DNA of 64,000 nt from Folioceros fuciformis (lineage: Eukaryota > Anthocerotophyta > Anthocerotopsida > Anthocerotales). The number at the start of each line of letters is the position of its first letter. Within the stretch, counting starts at the first letter, position 1. The stretch covers positions 21,413 through 85,412 of the forward strand of contig JBNGIO010006371.1 of the NCBI GenBank assembly GCA_049999805.1. Direction: 5' to 3'. Position numbers and translations under genes: made by a program. Below, piece after piece: positions 12,604 through 29,682 of the stretch. The notes below the pieces were generated by a model that worked only from the letters and a program-made list of their open reading frames with translations, had not been told where the DNA came from and made no database searches.

Positions 12604-14888
12604 TTAGAAGTAAACCACCGGTGGTATGGCCTGAGGCTTCTGGGTCAGATCTATCCTACAAACAGGACACTTGCGATTTTTGTTCCAGCATAAAGCTGCG
12701 CAAGGGATGCACAATCCTGCATGGTGACAAGGACTGAGTAAAGCCCTCATCCTCCCATGATTATCCATCTCATGGAAACAAACAATGCATTCAGTCGATG
12801 TCAAGGGCGTGTGGCCAGATCCCTGCACCCAAAGAAAACAACGGTCAGAGCTCAGCAACCCAACAAGGTGCGTGAAGTGCACCACAGCATTGGGCTAGGG
12901 AGCTGACAGACGTACACTCCCGTCATGGGTTTTTCGCAGCTCCAATTCATGTCGGAGGCGATCTGCCAATTGTTTTGCCTCACTCGCCTCCTTCACCAAA
13001 GCAGATCTCGCAAGCATGTGATCTTGTGCCAGCTCCTCCTTTTCTCGTTTGCTTTTCTCAAGCAACTGCAACAACTCACACACTTCAGCAAATGTCCAAC
13101 ATCATGATATATCTGCACCCAGCAGTACCCGGGCAACAACGAGAGGAAGAAAGGAATAAGTGGGGCATATGTTTCGAACCTGGTCAAGAATAATCTTGCT
13201 TTTCCGCTCCATGAATTGAGCATGAACAGTACACGTCAGTCTCTTCCATTCATCTGCCTGTTGTAACAGCAGGTCTTTCAAAGAATTTTGCTGATGCAGC
13301 AATAGTTCCTTTTCCCTTCGATTTCCTTCCAAGAACTGGAATCCATAAGACAGCAGGTCATACCAATCTCGTATTGTTATGGATCAGAGGACATGCTTCC
13401 CACCCCAAAGATGCACTTAGCAGGGTGAGAACGCAGGCTCCACCCAACCTATCATGCGTAATGGAACATGAAAGTGGGCACAGCTGACGCCCATCACTCC
13501 TTACTGTAGCTGTGCGGTCTTTTACGGTTGACTGTTACCATGGAGATGGGGTGTAGCAAAAAGGCAGAAGGTTCAAGGACTTGCAAGCAGAGCTAGAGAC
13601 GACCCACTGATCAAATGTGTCAACATCAACCTTCACAGTATTCATTGCACAGCAATAACCCTCCTTGCAGCAGGTTGGCACAAAGCGAAGCAGTCGTCAA
13701 ATTTGGAAATTCAGATATACCTCCTTCATCTCCTTGAGTTGCCGCTCTTGAAGCACAGTCTCTGATGTGAAGTGGATCTGACTGAGTTCCCTTATTCTTT
13801 TCTGCAAATCTGCTGCATAAACACCGTATAGTCGTATCCGCTCCATGGTCTCTGACTCCCTTCTGTCCAAAAGTTTCATGCTAGAAAACAAAGAACCACT
13901 TCTGTCAGCTAGTATGAGAATTTGATGCAGAGAAGTATTGTCTGATCATCTACAAGATGGCTTGGCAGAGCATACTCTTCTGTAAGAGTTATTTCAGTTG
14001 TTCCATACTGTAGCACATGGATTAATCTTAAGCGTTCCAGGACCTCATCAGCAGCGAAAACTGGGCTTGCTAGCAGTTGCTGTCTAAGCAGAGATTCCTT
14101 TTCCTGATTTTTTTCTCTCATCAGGAGCAACTCTCTCACCTGCTGCTCAACGTCCTTCAGCTGTATCGTAGGCACCCTCGCTGATTTGTCAGTGACCAAA
14201 CCGACGGCCTTGTGTGTGGGTTGTTTGTGCTGAATTGCTAATGCAAATCTAGTAATCATGATTAATTGCGTGTCTCGAATCTGTGCACTAGGCATGAGTA
14301 AGAAACATTCGAGGACCGTGAAGAGGTTTCAAGACGGCATACATATCGCTTTGATGCTTCCTCGATCACCTCCGCCCCTCGAACTTGGTTTTGCATTTCT
14401 CGTCTGCTGTCTTCCATGGACTTGATGAAGCCACCTATCCTGTATTCGAATGGCACCAAGACTTTGGATTGCTTTGCCTTACGCTCTAGTTCGGTCATAC
14501 TTGTCCCCTAAATGCCCCACAAACGAGACATCAGTCCTAGAAAAGCAAATTTTCCTTCACATACACGGTTGCGCACATTTGGCCCAATATTTTGTACCTG
14601 AAGCTGCTGCTTCCGCTTCTTCCTGCCATTCTGGAAGACGGTAGCAGTGATACTGAACGGATTTTGCCATATATCCATTTGAGTTTGAATCCCTTCCGTC
14701 GGCCCGTTGCCAGTTGACACACGACCCAGCACACTACCGCCTACTCCACACTCAGATGGCACAGACATAGGGACTGGATATTGGGGGTCAGCCATTGCCA
14801 CGGGGTTGACTACGGAGTTCCTTGGCCAAGGGGGTTGAAATCTACCATCGTTCATGAAAGGATTATGTGGTCCTGCGTAGTACATCAT
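12604..14888 (-). CDS. Coiled-coil protein with C-terminal C3HC4 RING finger
   Basis: Seven exons join in frame to about 430 residues: 14888-14598, 14507-14343, 14160-14009, 13880-13721, 13335-13180, 13065-12916, 12822-12604. The N-terminal 90 residues are Pro/Gly/Asn-rich and probably disordered, ending in a basic patch (NGRKKRKQQ). The middle is rich in Glu, Lys, Arg, Gln and Leu with heptad-like spacing (RELLLMREKNQEKESLLRQQ, LLEKSKREKEELAQ) and should form coiled coils. The C-terminus is a RING: ECIVC, then SPCHHAGLCIPC, then RKCPVC, with all eight metal ligands present. This suggests an E3 ubiquitin ligase that dimerises through its coils. I do not recognise an orthologue; the layout recalls BOI-type RING proteins, but their diagnostic middle region is not evident. 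The exon 5/6 acceptor was chosen by phase and could shift by a few codons. The gene is head to head with MCM4. Confidence 0.8.
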
Positions 14889-15977
14889 GCAAATCTCTGT
14901 CAGTGACAACGTGAACACCTCAGCTTTTCCACATAGCTTCTATCCGGATGGAAACATCACCCTCCTAACGTTGCAGAGAGATTTGGACCTAGAGCACTGA
15001 GGGTTTGCACATCTCCTACGGGCTACAGCACTAAACGGCTGAGCCCCGGAAGAGCTTATCAGGAAAAGAATGCACTAGAAGATGCTCGAGCTGAATCTGC
15101 CCCACCTCACATGTCCTCTGCAGTGAGAAAGTGGATGAGTTGATCACGAGTGCACGAAGAATAACAAGGTTGACGACTTGGAGTCTCTGGGGCACATGTA
15201 GGCAAGATAGTAGTATGGTTCCTTGAGAGTTCACAGTGCAGAGATTGTCCCAGAGCAAACCTCTGTTGCTTCAATCTTGTGTTTTTGAGAGACATCTACA
15301 TTGACCACCATATCAATCATCCATTCCACTACACGCATGTGTCCACTACGATAATTCATCTTCCCAAAGAGCTGCTTCTTCATGCCACACCTTAGAACAG
15401 CGAGCAAAGGTTGATCGACACCAGACGGTGCCTCTCACCTGGCCCGTAGTTCGACATTCTCCCTTTCCGGTCCCCTATGCCTTTGTCATCCGATCACACA
15501 TCCAAAGCAAGTCCTTTCCTCTACGAACATGCCGCCGAATAGGCACTCCCTGCCCTGTCTGTTCCTCAGCTTGCCTGAACTTCCCAGCGTTCCTGACGGC
15601 CTGCGAAGCAAGTTTCAAGTGCCCAATTGCTTGTCAGGGCTTCCGGCCTCACAGAAGGGCCTCCCGTCGCGGATCCATCAGACAGGACGAATTGTTTGTT
15701 ACTACGCGGTGGTTCTTGGTGATGTGCCGCTTGATGCCTGGACCTGCTCGCCACTTGCCCTCTCGCAATCTGACAAAATATAAACACCTCGAGCTAGAGA
15801 GCGCCTCAAAGGGTGCCCCGCTTCGGAAGGGCGCGTTCCCCGTAAAACGGAACAGAACGAGCATTTTCGTCACCTGGCCGTTTAGGCAGACGCTTCAGGT
15901 AGTGTACATACTTCCCGTCTTCCTTTTTGGCGGGAATTGTCCTGGACCAGCCAGCTGATGCATTGGAGGTGGTGAAG
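14889..15977. promoter_or_regulatory. Divergent promoter region, RING gene / MCM4
   Basis: About 1.1 kb separates two start codons pointing away from each other, so both promoters should lie here. A 176-codon plus-strand ORF (15428-15958) has no recognisable features and overlaps ORFs in other frames. The MCM4-proximal end carries the E2F-type site reported separately. Confidence 0.5.
15925..15936 (+). promoter_or_regulatory. E2F-type site before MCM4
   Basis: TTTTGGCGGGAA fits the plant and animal E2F consensus (TTTSSCGC and relatives). It lies about 40 bases before the MCM4 start codon, the usual place for E2F control of MCM genes at the G1/S transition. Function is inferred from motif and position. 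Confidence 0.65.
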
Positions 15978-20316
<4,339 letters not shown>

Positions 20317-20834
20317 TAGCCCGAGGCATCCCGCGCGTACAAATCTCCGTGGATCTCAACAAAGTTGCATCCAGTGATCTATGTGCGGTTCCAGCCTGTC
20401 CCAGTAACCACGCCAGGACAAATTGTGGCGGGGCTGAGCCCAGCAGTGTCTTGATCCATAACTGGTGGATCAAGCTCTGCAATACAATTTGATCGCCACG
20501 AAGATCTGCAAAAAAGGTCTTCAACCAGTTGGATGTATGGACAGTTTATGGAGCTGCGGGTCGATGGCTGGTCGGAAGTCCTCGTTTCCAAGTCTCTACC
20601 ATACCATTGGTGGGTGATATACCCAAGGCCAAATCGTCCTGTACAAGGTACACGCACTTTCCTATCATGAAAGTCTTGTCGACTAGTTCACACTAGGGAT
20701 CACAATTTTGTCGCATTTCCTGCCACAGTGTAGAAGGATACCATGCTGAATTAAGTTTACACACCCCACTTCCCGCGACCTGAAAGAATCTGTACACTGA
20801 TGTTACGCCGGATGGCGTTAAGTTGGTTTGCTTC
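20317..20834. other. Convergent 3' region, MCM4 / organellar DNA polymerase
   Basis: About 520 bases between the two stop codons. It should hold both 3' UTRs and polyadenylation signals. No further coding sequence is recognised. Confidence 0.5.
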
Positions 20835-23800
20835 TCACTTGGCTGCATACCAACTTCCTGCATAATCAGCGTCCACTGACAATGCCACGGACAGAAGGTT
20901 TCGTCCTTCGAATGGATAGGACATGGACTGGATCACCAACTCCTTTGCCCTCACCACTGACTCCGTGGGACCTTCGAGAATCACTTCATCATGTACCTGA
21001 GAAAACAGGGAGGATATATAGTTCCGCGAATGGGCACAGATGGTTGCCAAATTACAGAAGCGGACCAACCTGAAGTAGTAGATTCCAGCCAAGCTCCTTC
21101 AGTTCCTTGTTCCTGTTTATCTCTAGCATTGCACACATAGCAACATCTGCTGCACTTCCCTGGCAAGGCAAGAGCCATGCAGAATTGATGAGAATGCCCA
21201 GCAGCAGGGAAACCCCACAGCAGTCTGCAACACGTGCTTTACTACCTGAACTGGTGTGTTTATGGCAGCTCGAAGGGCGTGTGACTTGAGTGACCTATTT
21301 GAAGAATTTGCATCAGGTAAGTGGCGAGATCGTCCCAGCAACGTGTGAACTCGAAATGTCTTCTCAGCCTCTTTCTTGCGTTCGTCTTGCCATTTCCGCA
21401 CTTCCTGCCGGTCTTGGTACCACAGGCGCAAGGTTTCTTCTGCTTCCTCGACACTCACCTGCTTACAGAGCACGTAGCTAAGTCAAAGACGTTAAGAAAA
21501 AATCTCAAAGGCCACTACCGAGTACGGAGCCTGTGAACGTGGTGTGAGACAAGCTTCATCAGCAGTCGACATACCTTCCAATCCTTTGCAAGACCTACTG
21601 CGGTCTTTCCATAAGCGATAGAGAAATTGAGCATTTTTGCCTTCCGCCTTTCTGAGGAGAACTTGTCCTGCACGGACACACTTAAATGAGTTCATTGACG
21701 CCCAAAAAAGGTGAACGGCTCCTATAACTGCCAGATTGTTCAGTAGAATGCAATGCTCCGAGGCTACCACCTGCTTAATCTTGGCAGTCGTGTGAAACTG
21801 AGCAAGCACCAACTACCTTCAGACATCGACACAACACAGAAGCTTCGAACGGACCTTCAAGAGAGGAACAGGTGGCTTTTCCATGCCAGGTTGTGGCTCC
21901 CACTCCAGTAGCACGTCACCTGAATCGACAGCATCGCGCACATGTGTGTACATGTTCATAGCAGTCCTTGAGTGGAAATCTCCCCCTGCCTCAAAGGCCT
22001 CCCTCATGCTCCTACAACTTGCTAGGTGAGCAAGAAGTCGGAGCTCCAACTGAGAACAGTGGTCAAGCGTCAATAATAGGCTGAGTTGCTCAACATGCTC
22101 AAAATGAGGGGAAGGTGAGATTATACAAAAACTACTATTTCCAAATCGTACTTGCCCATAGTCAGCAACCACCAAGGAATTTCCAGGGCCTGCAATAAAG
22201 GCTTGTCGGATCTTGTAACGGTCCTTCTCCAAGGCAGGTTGATTCTGCAAAGAAGTCAAGAGTAAATGTGATGACAGTGTGGGTAAGCCTTGGCATTTGC
22301 AGGAACCGGTTGAAGTTGGTGTACTGGCATCCGCAACACAAAGAAAGGTGTAATGGGGGTTATCACCTGAAGACTTGGCCTCCTTGCAGACAGGCGTCCC
22401 GTTTCCGTGTTGATGTTCAGAGAGCAGTGAACACGTCCATCAGGTCCTTTCACGTCGTCACCCTGTACAGGCAAAAGGGTCATTACNNNNNNNNNNNNNN
22501 NNNNNNNNNNNNNNNNNNNNNNNNNNNNNNNNNNNNNNNNNNNNNNNNNNNNNNNNNNNNNNNNNNNNNNNNNNNNNNNNNNNNNNGGCTGAGATGCATC
22601 AGTCGGATAAGAGGAATACCTGTAATGGCTCAATGAAATTTGAAAGCAGAGTATTGATGGCGGCCACTTCACAAAGAGCAGCAAATGCCATACAAGCTTC
22701 TTTGCCTTCTTCCCCTCCTTTGAAGGCATGGAATGCCTTGCCATATACTGACAGATCCTCAGGAGGAGCGGCTTTGCTCTCAGCTTCTGAATCATCGACG
22801 TCTGATGGTGCATCTTCTGTCTCCTCCGGGACGGAGTAGTCAACAGCTACCTTTCCAGCTAAAGATCTTAAAAACGCACCACTTACAGTTGGCCAACCTG
22901 AACCGGTGTATGTATCACATGGAATACGGACACCAAGGCCCCGTAGAACAATTGAGCGTGTTTTCTTTGACTTTTTCCCCTCCTCTGCTGAACCACAAAC
23001 ATTTGGGACGGTGAACGTTCGTTCCATGGGCAGCACCTCACCAGAATCCTTGCTGGAAGAAATCAAGAACAGCGAGTGAATTGAAGAATCTAAAGATATG
23101 ACTACAAGTTGGCTAGAAAGAAATAACAATCAGGTCTTGTAGTACCGGCATTGAGTACCACCAAACAGGAGCTGTCGTATTTGAGTATCACTACCAACAT
23201 TCATGTAAGCAGCATCAGGACACCTTCTGGCTGCCCAACTTCGGAACCGGGCCTCTGCAATTTTCTGCTGGTTTCGAGCAGTCTTCTCTATCTCCTTAAG
23301 ATATTCTACATCAACTAGCATCCCATCACATTCCATCTGCACCAACAGCTGTCCAAAAGGCTGCCAATACTTGGAGTAAAATTCGTATAGAGTCCCCAGT
23401 CCCTCTCCTATACCAGACTGACAGTTCTCAGCCTTTAATTTTTCCCGCAGGCTGAACCACAGCCTCCATGTGCAAACCGCATCAAAGGATGAGTAGTGTA
23501 TCCACTTATCACGCTCAGGGCCCTTTTGGAGTTCTTCAACTGGTGGAATGACCTTCAACTTTCCTTCACTGCCATCTTTTTTCACATTCGGCTTTCCAAA
23601 CATGTCCTTCATAGAAATCTTTCCGAAGGAACTAATGCTGCTCAGAATGTCAGCATGTGCAGCCAAAATCTTTTGAGTTTGTGGCAAAACAGGCCCATCC
23701 CCTTCTGTTTTCGCAACTGTTGTATGAACACTGCTTAGTTCCCCCTTTCCATCCATGACCAATTTGTCGGAAGTGAGAGCTTCCAGAGAGTAGCCACCTT

Positions 23801-25460
23801 TCTCCCCCGTTCTGCTGGAATCCCACAACCGAGCTAAGTGCATAGTATCTGCATAGAAGCCGGAAGCGTGGATACCATGATTGCACAATATATGGTAGTC
23901 AAAACTGTAGTTGTGCCACACCTGTTCAACACCTCAACAGCACGCAACAATTAGGCTAGCCCCGCACTACAGAACCTCAAATTTGATCAGCCGTTGTACA
24001 AAGTATCACATCACCTTAGCTATATCAGAATCTTCGAAATATGGTTTAAAAATGTCAAGAACGTCATTGCCGCCGTCCAGGACATCCACCCACAGTCTTG
24101 TCTTGCCCTGGCCGAAATCGACATCTGGTCCACAGTAGATGCTGAAGCATATGACTCTGCCATGGCCTATCGGAGTCTCCCTCTTCACATCAATGCCTGC
24201 CACCTGATGAGAAACATTCCACAAATGTGTTACAATCTAGCCATTTGAAAGCCTTGGCACTCCTAAACATAAATAGTTGAGAGGCAGACTTACCTCAGTA
24301 TCACAAGCATGAACCTTATCCTTGTACCGTTCCCTTAGTAGTTTCACAACTTTTCTGGCAACGTCGACGCTGTCCACTATAAGAACTTCCTTGTTGGTGT
24401 ATTGTGGACTGCCTGGAGTGGCGAGAGAAATAGCCTTACTTATGAGTTGAGGGCTGCCTTCCGAACAAGAAGTTGAAGCCTTGCTGCCAGACAAACCAGG
24501 TTTCTTAGCCTGTGCCTCGTTTTGAGACGAAGGCTTTTTAGTCTTGGTTCCAGCCTTCTTAATCCTCTCCAAGGCAACACCGGCAGCCAAGCCTGGCAAT
24601 ACGCTAGGGATGCCTTTGGCTGTAGATACGGTGGGGACGCCTAGCCTCTCTGCAGATTCTGCATTTTCGTTCACTCTTTCATCTCCGTTAACTGCAACCA
24701 GTGCTCCACCGCTGGTACCCGGCCCTTCCGATGTGGACAGCGAGCCCTCTCGTACGCCAGCCTGACCGGAGTCAGAAAGACCCACGACGGCCGGCGCACT
24801 GCTACTGCTGTAACCATGACTTCCTTCCACTCTGCCTTCACTAAACTCAGAACCAGCTTCACTCCACGCCCTGCCCCATTCTTCCTTCTCAGGAGACCGG
24901 GTCTGCGCGAACTCGCTCCTGCTGTGTGGAAACGAAGGTGCTCCATTGAATGACGGCCGGAAAAATCCAGCATCACCCAGCTTCGTAGTTTCGTACAGGT
25001 GAGGCTGCTCTTGCAGCTGAGGTCTCCCTCTCCGCATATACTGCGGCAATCGAGGAGCCGGGTGAGCAGACACGGCCAGAAAACTATCAACCAACAGCCC
25101 CTTCTCATGCTCATCAGCCTGGGTCGGGACTTCCTCACGCAAAGTATCCCGTTCTTCGAGTACCACACCATCATCTGACAGCCCATCGTCATAGCTTTCC
25201 AGATCAACATCACGCACAATCACCGGCTGATTCCAGTACTTGGCCTTGATATCAAGTGCAAAAAACCGGGTAAAGATGGATGTCCCTCGAGGCGTTTTCC
25301 CGGAAGAACAAAGTTGCTGCTGGTGGCACGGAGGCATGTGAAAGTGCCTCACAGAAGCCATTCTTCCAAGCTGTCCCTCAAACATCCTGTGTCTCCCCTT
25401 CAGCTGTAGATGAGCTTGCGAGCTCCCGAACGTCGCCCTGTACATGTCGTGACTCCCCAT
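20835..25460 (-). CDS. POP: Plant organellar DNA polymerase (POP / PolI-like, family A)
   Basis: Eleven exons join in frame to about 1168 residues: 25460-24294, 24203-24015, 23921-23146, 23052-22620, 22462-22367, 22244-22152, 22049-21855, 21667-21575, 21458-21246, 21159-21070, 20996-20835. Exon 1 holds a long low-complexity N-terminus with a plausible organellar targeting sequence. The 3'-5' exonuclease motifs are complete: HACDTEVAG (Exo I), WHNYSFDYHIL (Exo II) and YSSFDAVCTWRL (Exo III). The polymerase motifs are VVADYGQLELRLLAH (A), RRKAKMLNFSIAYGKT (B) and VHDEV (C), preceded by the family block NINTETGRLSARRP. POP replicates mitochondrial and plastid genomes. The 100-N gap at 22487-22586 falls inside the intron between exons 4 and 5, which stay in phase, so the coding sequence is whole. 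The start at 25460 is the best in-frame ATG, but an upstream exon is possible. The length slightly exceeds the Arabidopsis POLIA/B proteins (about 1030-1050). Confidence 0.95.
22487..22586. other. Assembly gap (100 N)
   Basis: Exactly 100 Ns, the usual placeholder for a gap of unknown size. It lies within an intron of the organellar DNA polymerase gene. Flanking exons are complete. Confidence 0.98.
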
Positions 25461-26171
25461 GACACAATCCAGGCCTGTCAGTCTGCAGGCTGCCTCCACC
25501 CAACATACTACAGTGCTTTTAACATTTTTACGTCGCATCCGATTGCAACACAGCTCTGCAATCCCATTTCTCCAGACGTCAGGACTTATGATTACAGGGA
25601 AGTGCCACGGGCGTTACAACTTCGAGAGCTCATCAGTCTTTGCCGAAAGGCCGTCACCCGGTTGAGAAATCAGGAAATTCCGTATTTGGAGAGACGAATC
25701 CCCGCTACTTATCATGGGAGGGGAGAGACTAAGGCCACCGATACGAACTGAAGAAGAGGATGACTTCAAACCGTTTCAGCTCGAGTTTTCAGTACAACGC
25801 CTCAGTCCCTCAATCAACTCAGTTTCTCCAGATCACCGAGAGAACACCATTCATCAGAAAGACGCAGCTTCTTCCAGGCCAGAAATTTCGTCAGCTAGAC
25901 TACGACCCACTTCTTCCTCCACTGCGAGAGCCGGCCATAGCCATACCGCGAGAGCCAGTGACGGCATGTTCCAGATATGTATGTACAGTACTGTACAATA
26001 TGGTTTCCTGTTCCTTCTACTGCGCCACAGAGGATCAATAAACCCTAAACCCTGGCTGCTTACTTTTGCGGTTGGAGGTTTTAGCAGACTCCGGAGGCGG
26101 GGAAGGAACTAAGATGATGGAACGAGTCTGTTGCCAGCTGCTCGTTGCGTTGTAACGTAAGGCATGCAAGG
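25461..26171. promoter_or_regulatory. Divergent promoter region, organellar polymerase / NOC4
   Basis: About 710 bases separate the two start codons. The NOC4 side carries a double telo-box (ATAAACCCTAAACCCTGG, about 26037-26054), roughly 120 bases before the NOC4 ATG. Plus-strand ORFs here (for example 25714-26112) look non-coding. A shared bidirectional promoter would link organelle replication to ribosome production, but that is inference from layout only. Confidence 0.55.
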
Positions 26172-29100
26172 ATGGGTCTGTCAGCCACCGCGCAAGCAGG
26201 GGCACTAGATTCTGTCAGGAGGTTGGGGTTGGATCTTCTGCAGTTGAGGTCGCATGCGAACAATGCGCCGGTTCTGATTTCGATCCTCTCAGCGTCATGT
26301 ACCCCGGGTGCAACCTCGGCGGCCATTTCCTTACCCAAGTGCCGTCTGGAAGCTTTGATGTCCCTGCAGGCGTTTTTTCTGCCTTTGCTGCGGTCCGGGG
26401 AGCTCTCACCTGCCTCAAGGAAGCGGGCAAGGATTGTGGTAGATGTGGAGTTAGGCAGCGCGAAAAAGAGGAGGAAATCGGAAGAGCAAGGTGGTGCAGA
26501 GGATGATGCGGGGAGCGAGAACGGGTTGGTGTCTGATCAGGCGGAGGCCATTTACACCAGGTGGTTATGGGAGAAATACAGGGAATTCACGACGACGCTG
26601 TTGGAGTTGCTGTCCAGTGGACACGACGTTCTGAAAGTTCAGGTGGGGTGCCTTGGTTGAAAGTTATTCTGCTTGTGCAACGGTGGCTGATGTGACTATT
26701 GTGATGCAGGTCGCTGCGTTGCACGCATACATGGAGCTCGTGCGCACGGAGGGGCCAGCGGAGTTTAGCAATAGTTTGTTTTTGAAGCTTTGTGCAACAG
26801 TAGTGAGTACCTACGCCAGTTTCTATGGAGATTTGGAAGGAACGCTTGGCTCGGAACGTGTGCAATTGCGAATCGCCATTTGGTTTCAGGGATCGGAGCG
26901 TGCGTTCGGTCTGAAGCTTATAACTATGACAATGTGGCAGGTTGGTTCAACAGATTTCAGGAAAGAAGTCCTTGAGCTGTTGCACTCGGAGTACTTCAAG
27001 TACGCTGATGTCAGGTAACTGGAAGTCGATGGCCTGATGTTGTCTTTCCCCATTCGGGGATGCCATTGTAATTTTCATGTGTGCGATTGGTGTGCAGCTA
27101 CTTCACTTATTCTAATCTGGCGAAGCTGATACACTCGCGTCTCAATAGCAAGGAGGGTATGTCACGGTTAGTGCTTGCGTGCTTTCTTGGATTTAGAAAG
27201 ACAGTAACCTGACCTGAAGATGTTTGCATCGACTTGTTTATGTTACTCTGGCAGAGGATTTCGCAACTGAGGAAGACAAAGGTTTGGGAATCTGGAGTAT
27301 CAGGTGACTACTGTGTTGACTACAAGCTCGGGGCAAAGGAATGTCTTAATGCAGGTTAAATATCCGACAAAGTTGTGGGATGCCAACTCTGATGAGCATG
27401 TTGTGCATTCCTCCACCCAGCCCGCATGACTTTGCTGCAAACATCTTCAACATCCTGTCACGTCTGCCATCGCCATCCGAGGACGCAGGGAAGTGTGTTG
27501 ATGACTTGTGGAGCTTGCGGCCACGTAAGGATTATGCCTAGCCATCGCCTTCTTCTGGCTAGGGATGAAGTCGTTTATTTATCAAGATGGCTTTGCTTCT
27601 GTAAGGTTCTACTTGAGCATAGTGGTTTCAGGGAATTCAGGAAATTTGGAGAATGGAGCGGACACTCTTAGGAATGATGGCTATGGACTTGAACAGGCAA
27701 GGCTGGCAGTTAGCTGGAAGAGTTTAAAGATTCAGCGGTTCAAGTTTAGTAACTGCTGGCTAGCTTTCCTACAGTTGGATCTACCCATTAAAATCTACAA
27801 GAAGGTGCAAAACTAGTGGAGCTGGCCTATCTTAACGTCCTTGAGATTATGTGGTACTCGTCACTTCAGACACCTGAGAGGCTGCGCTAATCTGCATCTC
27901 TGCGACAGGTACTGGCTCAGATGCACGAAACTGTGATTCCGTACCTGACAAATCCTGTTTGTCTCAGGTATATATCTGACTTTTCCGTTTGCCAGTTATT
28001 ACTTGATTGCAGTCTAGGGACTGAGGTTTTTTGAGTCTCCGTTGCTATGGCCAAAGCTGAACGTGTCCTGTCGCATGTGCATCTGCAGCGATTTCCTCAC
28101 CACGTCATACAATGTAGGGGCCGTGGTCAGTGTGATGGCGCTTAATGGCCTTTTCATCCTCATTACAAAGTATGGGCTGGAGTATCCTGACTTCTACAAA
28201 AAGCTATATGCTCTCTTGGAGCCGACAGTCCTTGTTGCCAAATACCGGGCACGCTTCTTTGAGGTCTTGAAGCTGATTCCTTCATTTGCTTGAGGACTAG
28301 ATTGTATGTCTGTCACTCTATTGCTCCTGCCAGTTATGCAGTGTCTTGAGGAGGAGGATGTGTTATGCACTGATGTCAGTATGTGCACGCTCTCATTGTG
28401 GGACATGTTGGATCGTTTCAGCTGTTAGATATTTGTCTGAAATCGTCACACCTTCCTGCGTACTTGGCAGCAGCATTTGCCAAGAAGCTGGGACGGATTG
28501 GATTAACAGCACCGCCCTCGGGTGTCATCTTGGCTATTGCTATGATCCACAATCTTCTCCGGCGGCACCCATCCATCAACTGTCTTGTACACAGGGTAAG
28601 ATGGTCCTTGTGGTCGCCACCTTTTGGCCTCTTCATGACGAATTCAATCTGGTAACAGGTGGGTCTTGCTTTCTGCAGCAGGATTATGTCTCTGAAGATT
28701 CAGCCCTTGACAGGAAGGAGACACATGCTGACTTGAATGATGGAGTGGTTGTAAACACGGCTAATGTCCAGTGTCCAGATCGCTATATATACGGAAGGAG
28801 TGATCCCTTTATGCCCTTGGAGACAGACCCTGCAAAGTGCAATGCCTTGAGTACGTGTCCTTGCAGTGCTATGACTTGAGTGCTTTCCACGTGCTGCGTT
28901 GATCTTGTCGTTGGTCCCCACAAAACTTTGCTGCACGCACTGCTCTGAGTGTTGGGTACTTCTGGCAGAAAGTTCTTTGTGGGAGATCGATGCATTACGG
29001 CGTCACTACTGCCCAGCTGTGTCACGGTATGACTCTGAAGTAAGGTGGCTGCATGTAATACGGCAAATACTTACTGCGGCGTGCTGTAGTAAGACATGTA

Positions 29101-29473
29101 TGCACATGGATGGTTTTGCAGATTTGTGGTGTCCCTCGAGACCGACTTGACACAGCGTGCTATAACAACGGAGGTTGCCATCAATGACTTCAGCTCAGGA
29201 TCCTATTCAACCATATTTTCAGAAGAGGTCCGCCTTTCCACGTCCAGCCGACACACGTGCAGTGTTTGTGGTTATGTTGGAGTTGGGAAACTCAACTGAC
29301 GCTGATGCCGTGTCCTTATTCAGGTTGGAAGGAGACTGAAGCAGGTGCCTCTGGCGTTCTATGATGCCATTCCTACCTCTCTGTTCGTGTCATCGGACGG
29401 AAATGACTTCCGTGGATGGGAATTTGGCAGAACGGGGGCTATTGGAAATAACGATGGTGTTCAAAATGTCTGA
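26172..29473 (+). CDS. NOC4: Nucleolar complex protein 4 homologue (NOC4, CBF/Mak21 domain)
   Basis: Fourteen exons join in frame to about 660 residues: 26172-26642, 26710-26802, 26941-27014, 27098-27156, 27255-27303, 27355-27524, 27632-27804, 27909-27967, 28089-28263, 28422-28595, 28679-28850, 28969-29026, 29122-29227, 29324-29473. The C-terminal half is a CBF domain matching plant and animal NOC4: VVSVMALNGLFILITKYGLE, FYKKLYALLEP, KYRARFFELLDICLKSSHLP, LAAAFAKKLGRI, HNLLRRHPSINCLVHR, then SSLWEIDALRRHYCPAVSR and ETDLTQRA. NOC4 with NOP14 is needed for nucleolar maturation and export of 40S pre-subunits. The N-terminal region has a Lys/Arg-rich patch (SAKKRRKSEEQ) likely to act as nuclear localisation signal. 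Length exceeds Arabidopsis NOC4 (about 577), partly through a long acidic linker before SSLWEID. The joins near 26.8-27.3 kb are the least certain. Confidence 0.9.
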
Positions 29474-29682
29474 AGTTGATCGAGCTTCGTGCTCTCGTCA
29501 ACTAAAGGCGTTGCTTCGGCAGCTTTGCAGATATCAAGCAGCCAGTGAACAGTCAGTGTAGGTCGAAACGGAGAAAACAGCCTCATTCACTTGATGTGTG
29601 CATAGATCGCATAACAGGCACTCAACCCACGTTAGTTCGCTTGCTGTATCCAATGCTAGCACCTCCGTTTGCGGGGGAGTTC

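Noticed and set aside
12604-12885. BOI-type anti-apoptotic RING ligase
   Set aside because: The RING spacing is similar, but the conserved region before the RING in BOI proteins is not evident, so only an architecture-level call is made.
15428-15958. 176-codon plus-strand ORF upstream of MCM4
   Set aside because: No conserved motif, overlaps ORFs in other frames, and lies in a promoter interval containing an E2F-type site.
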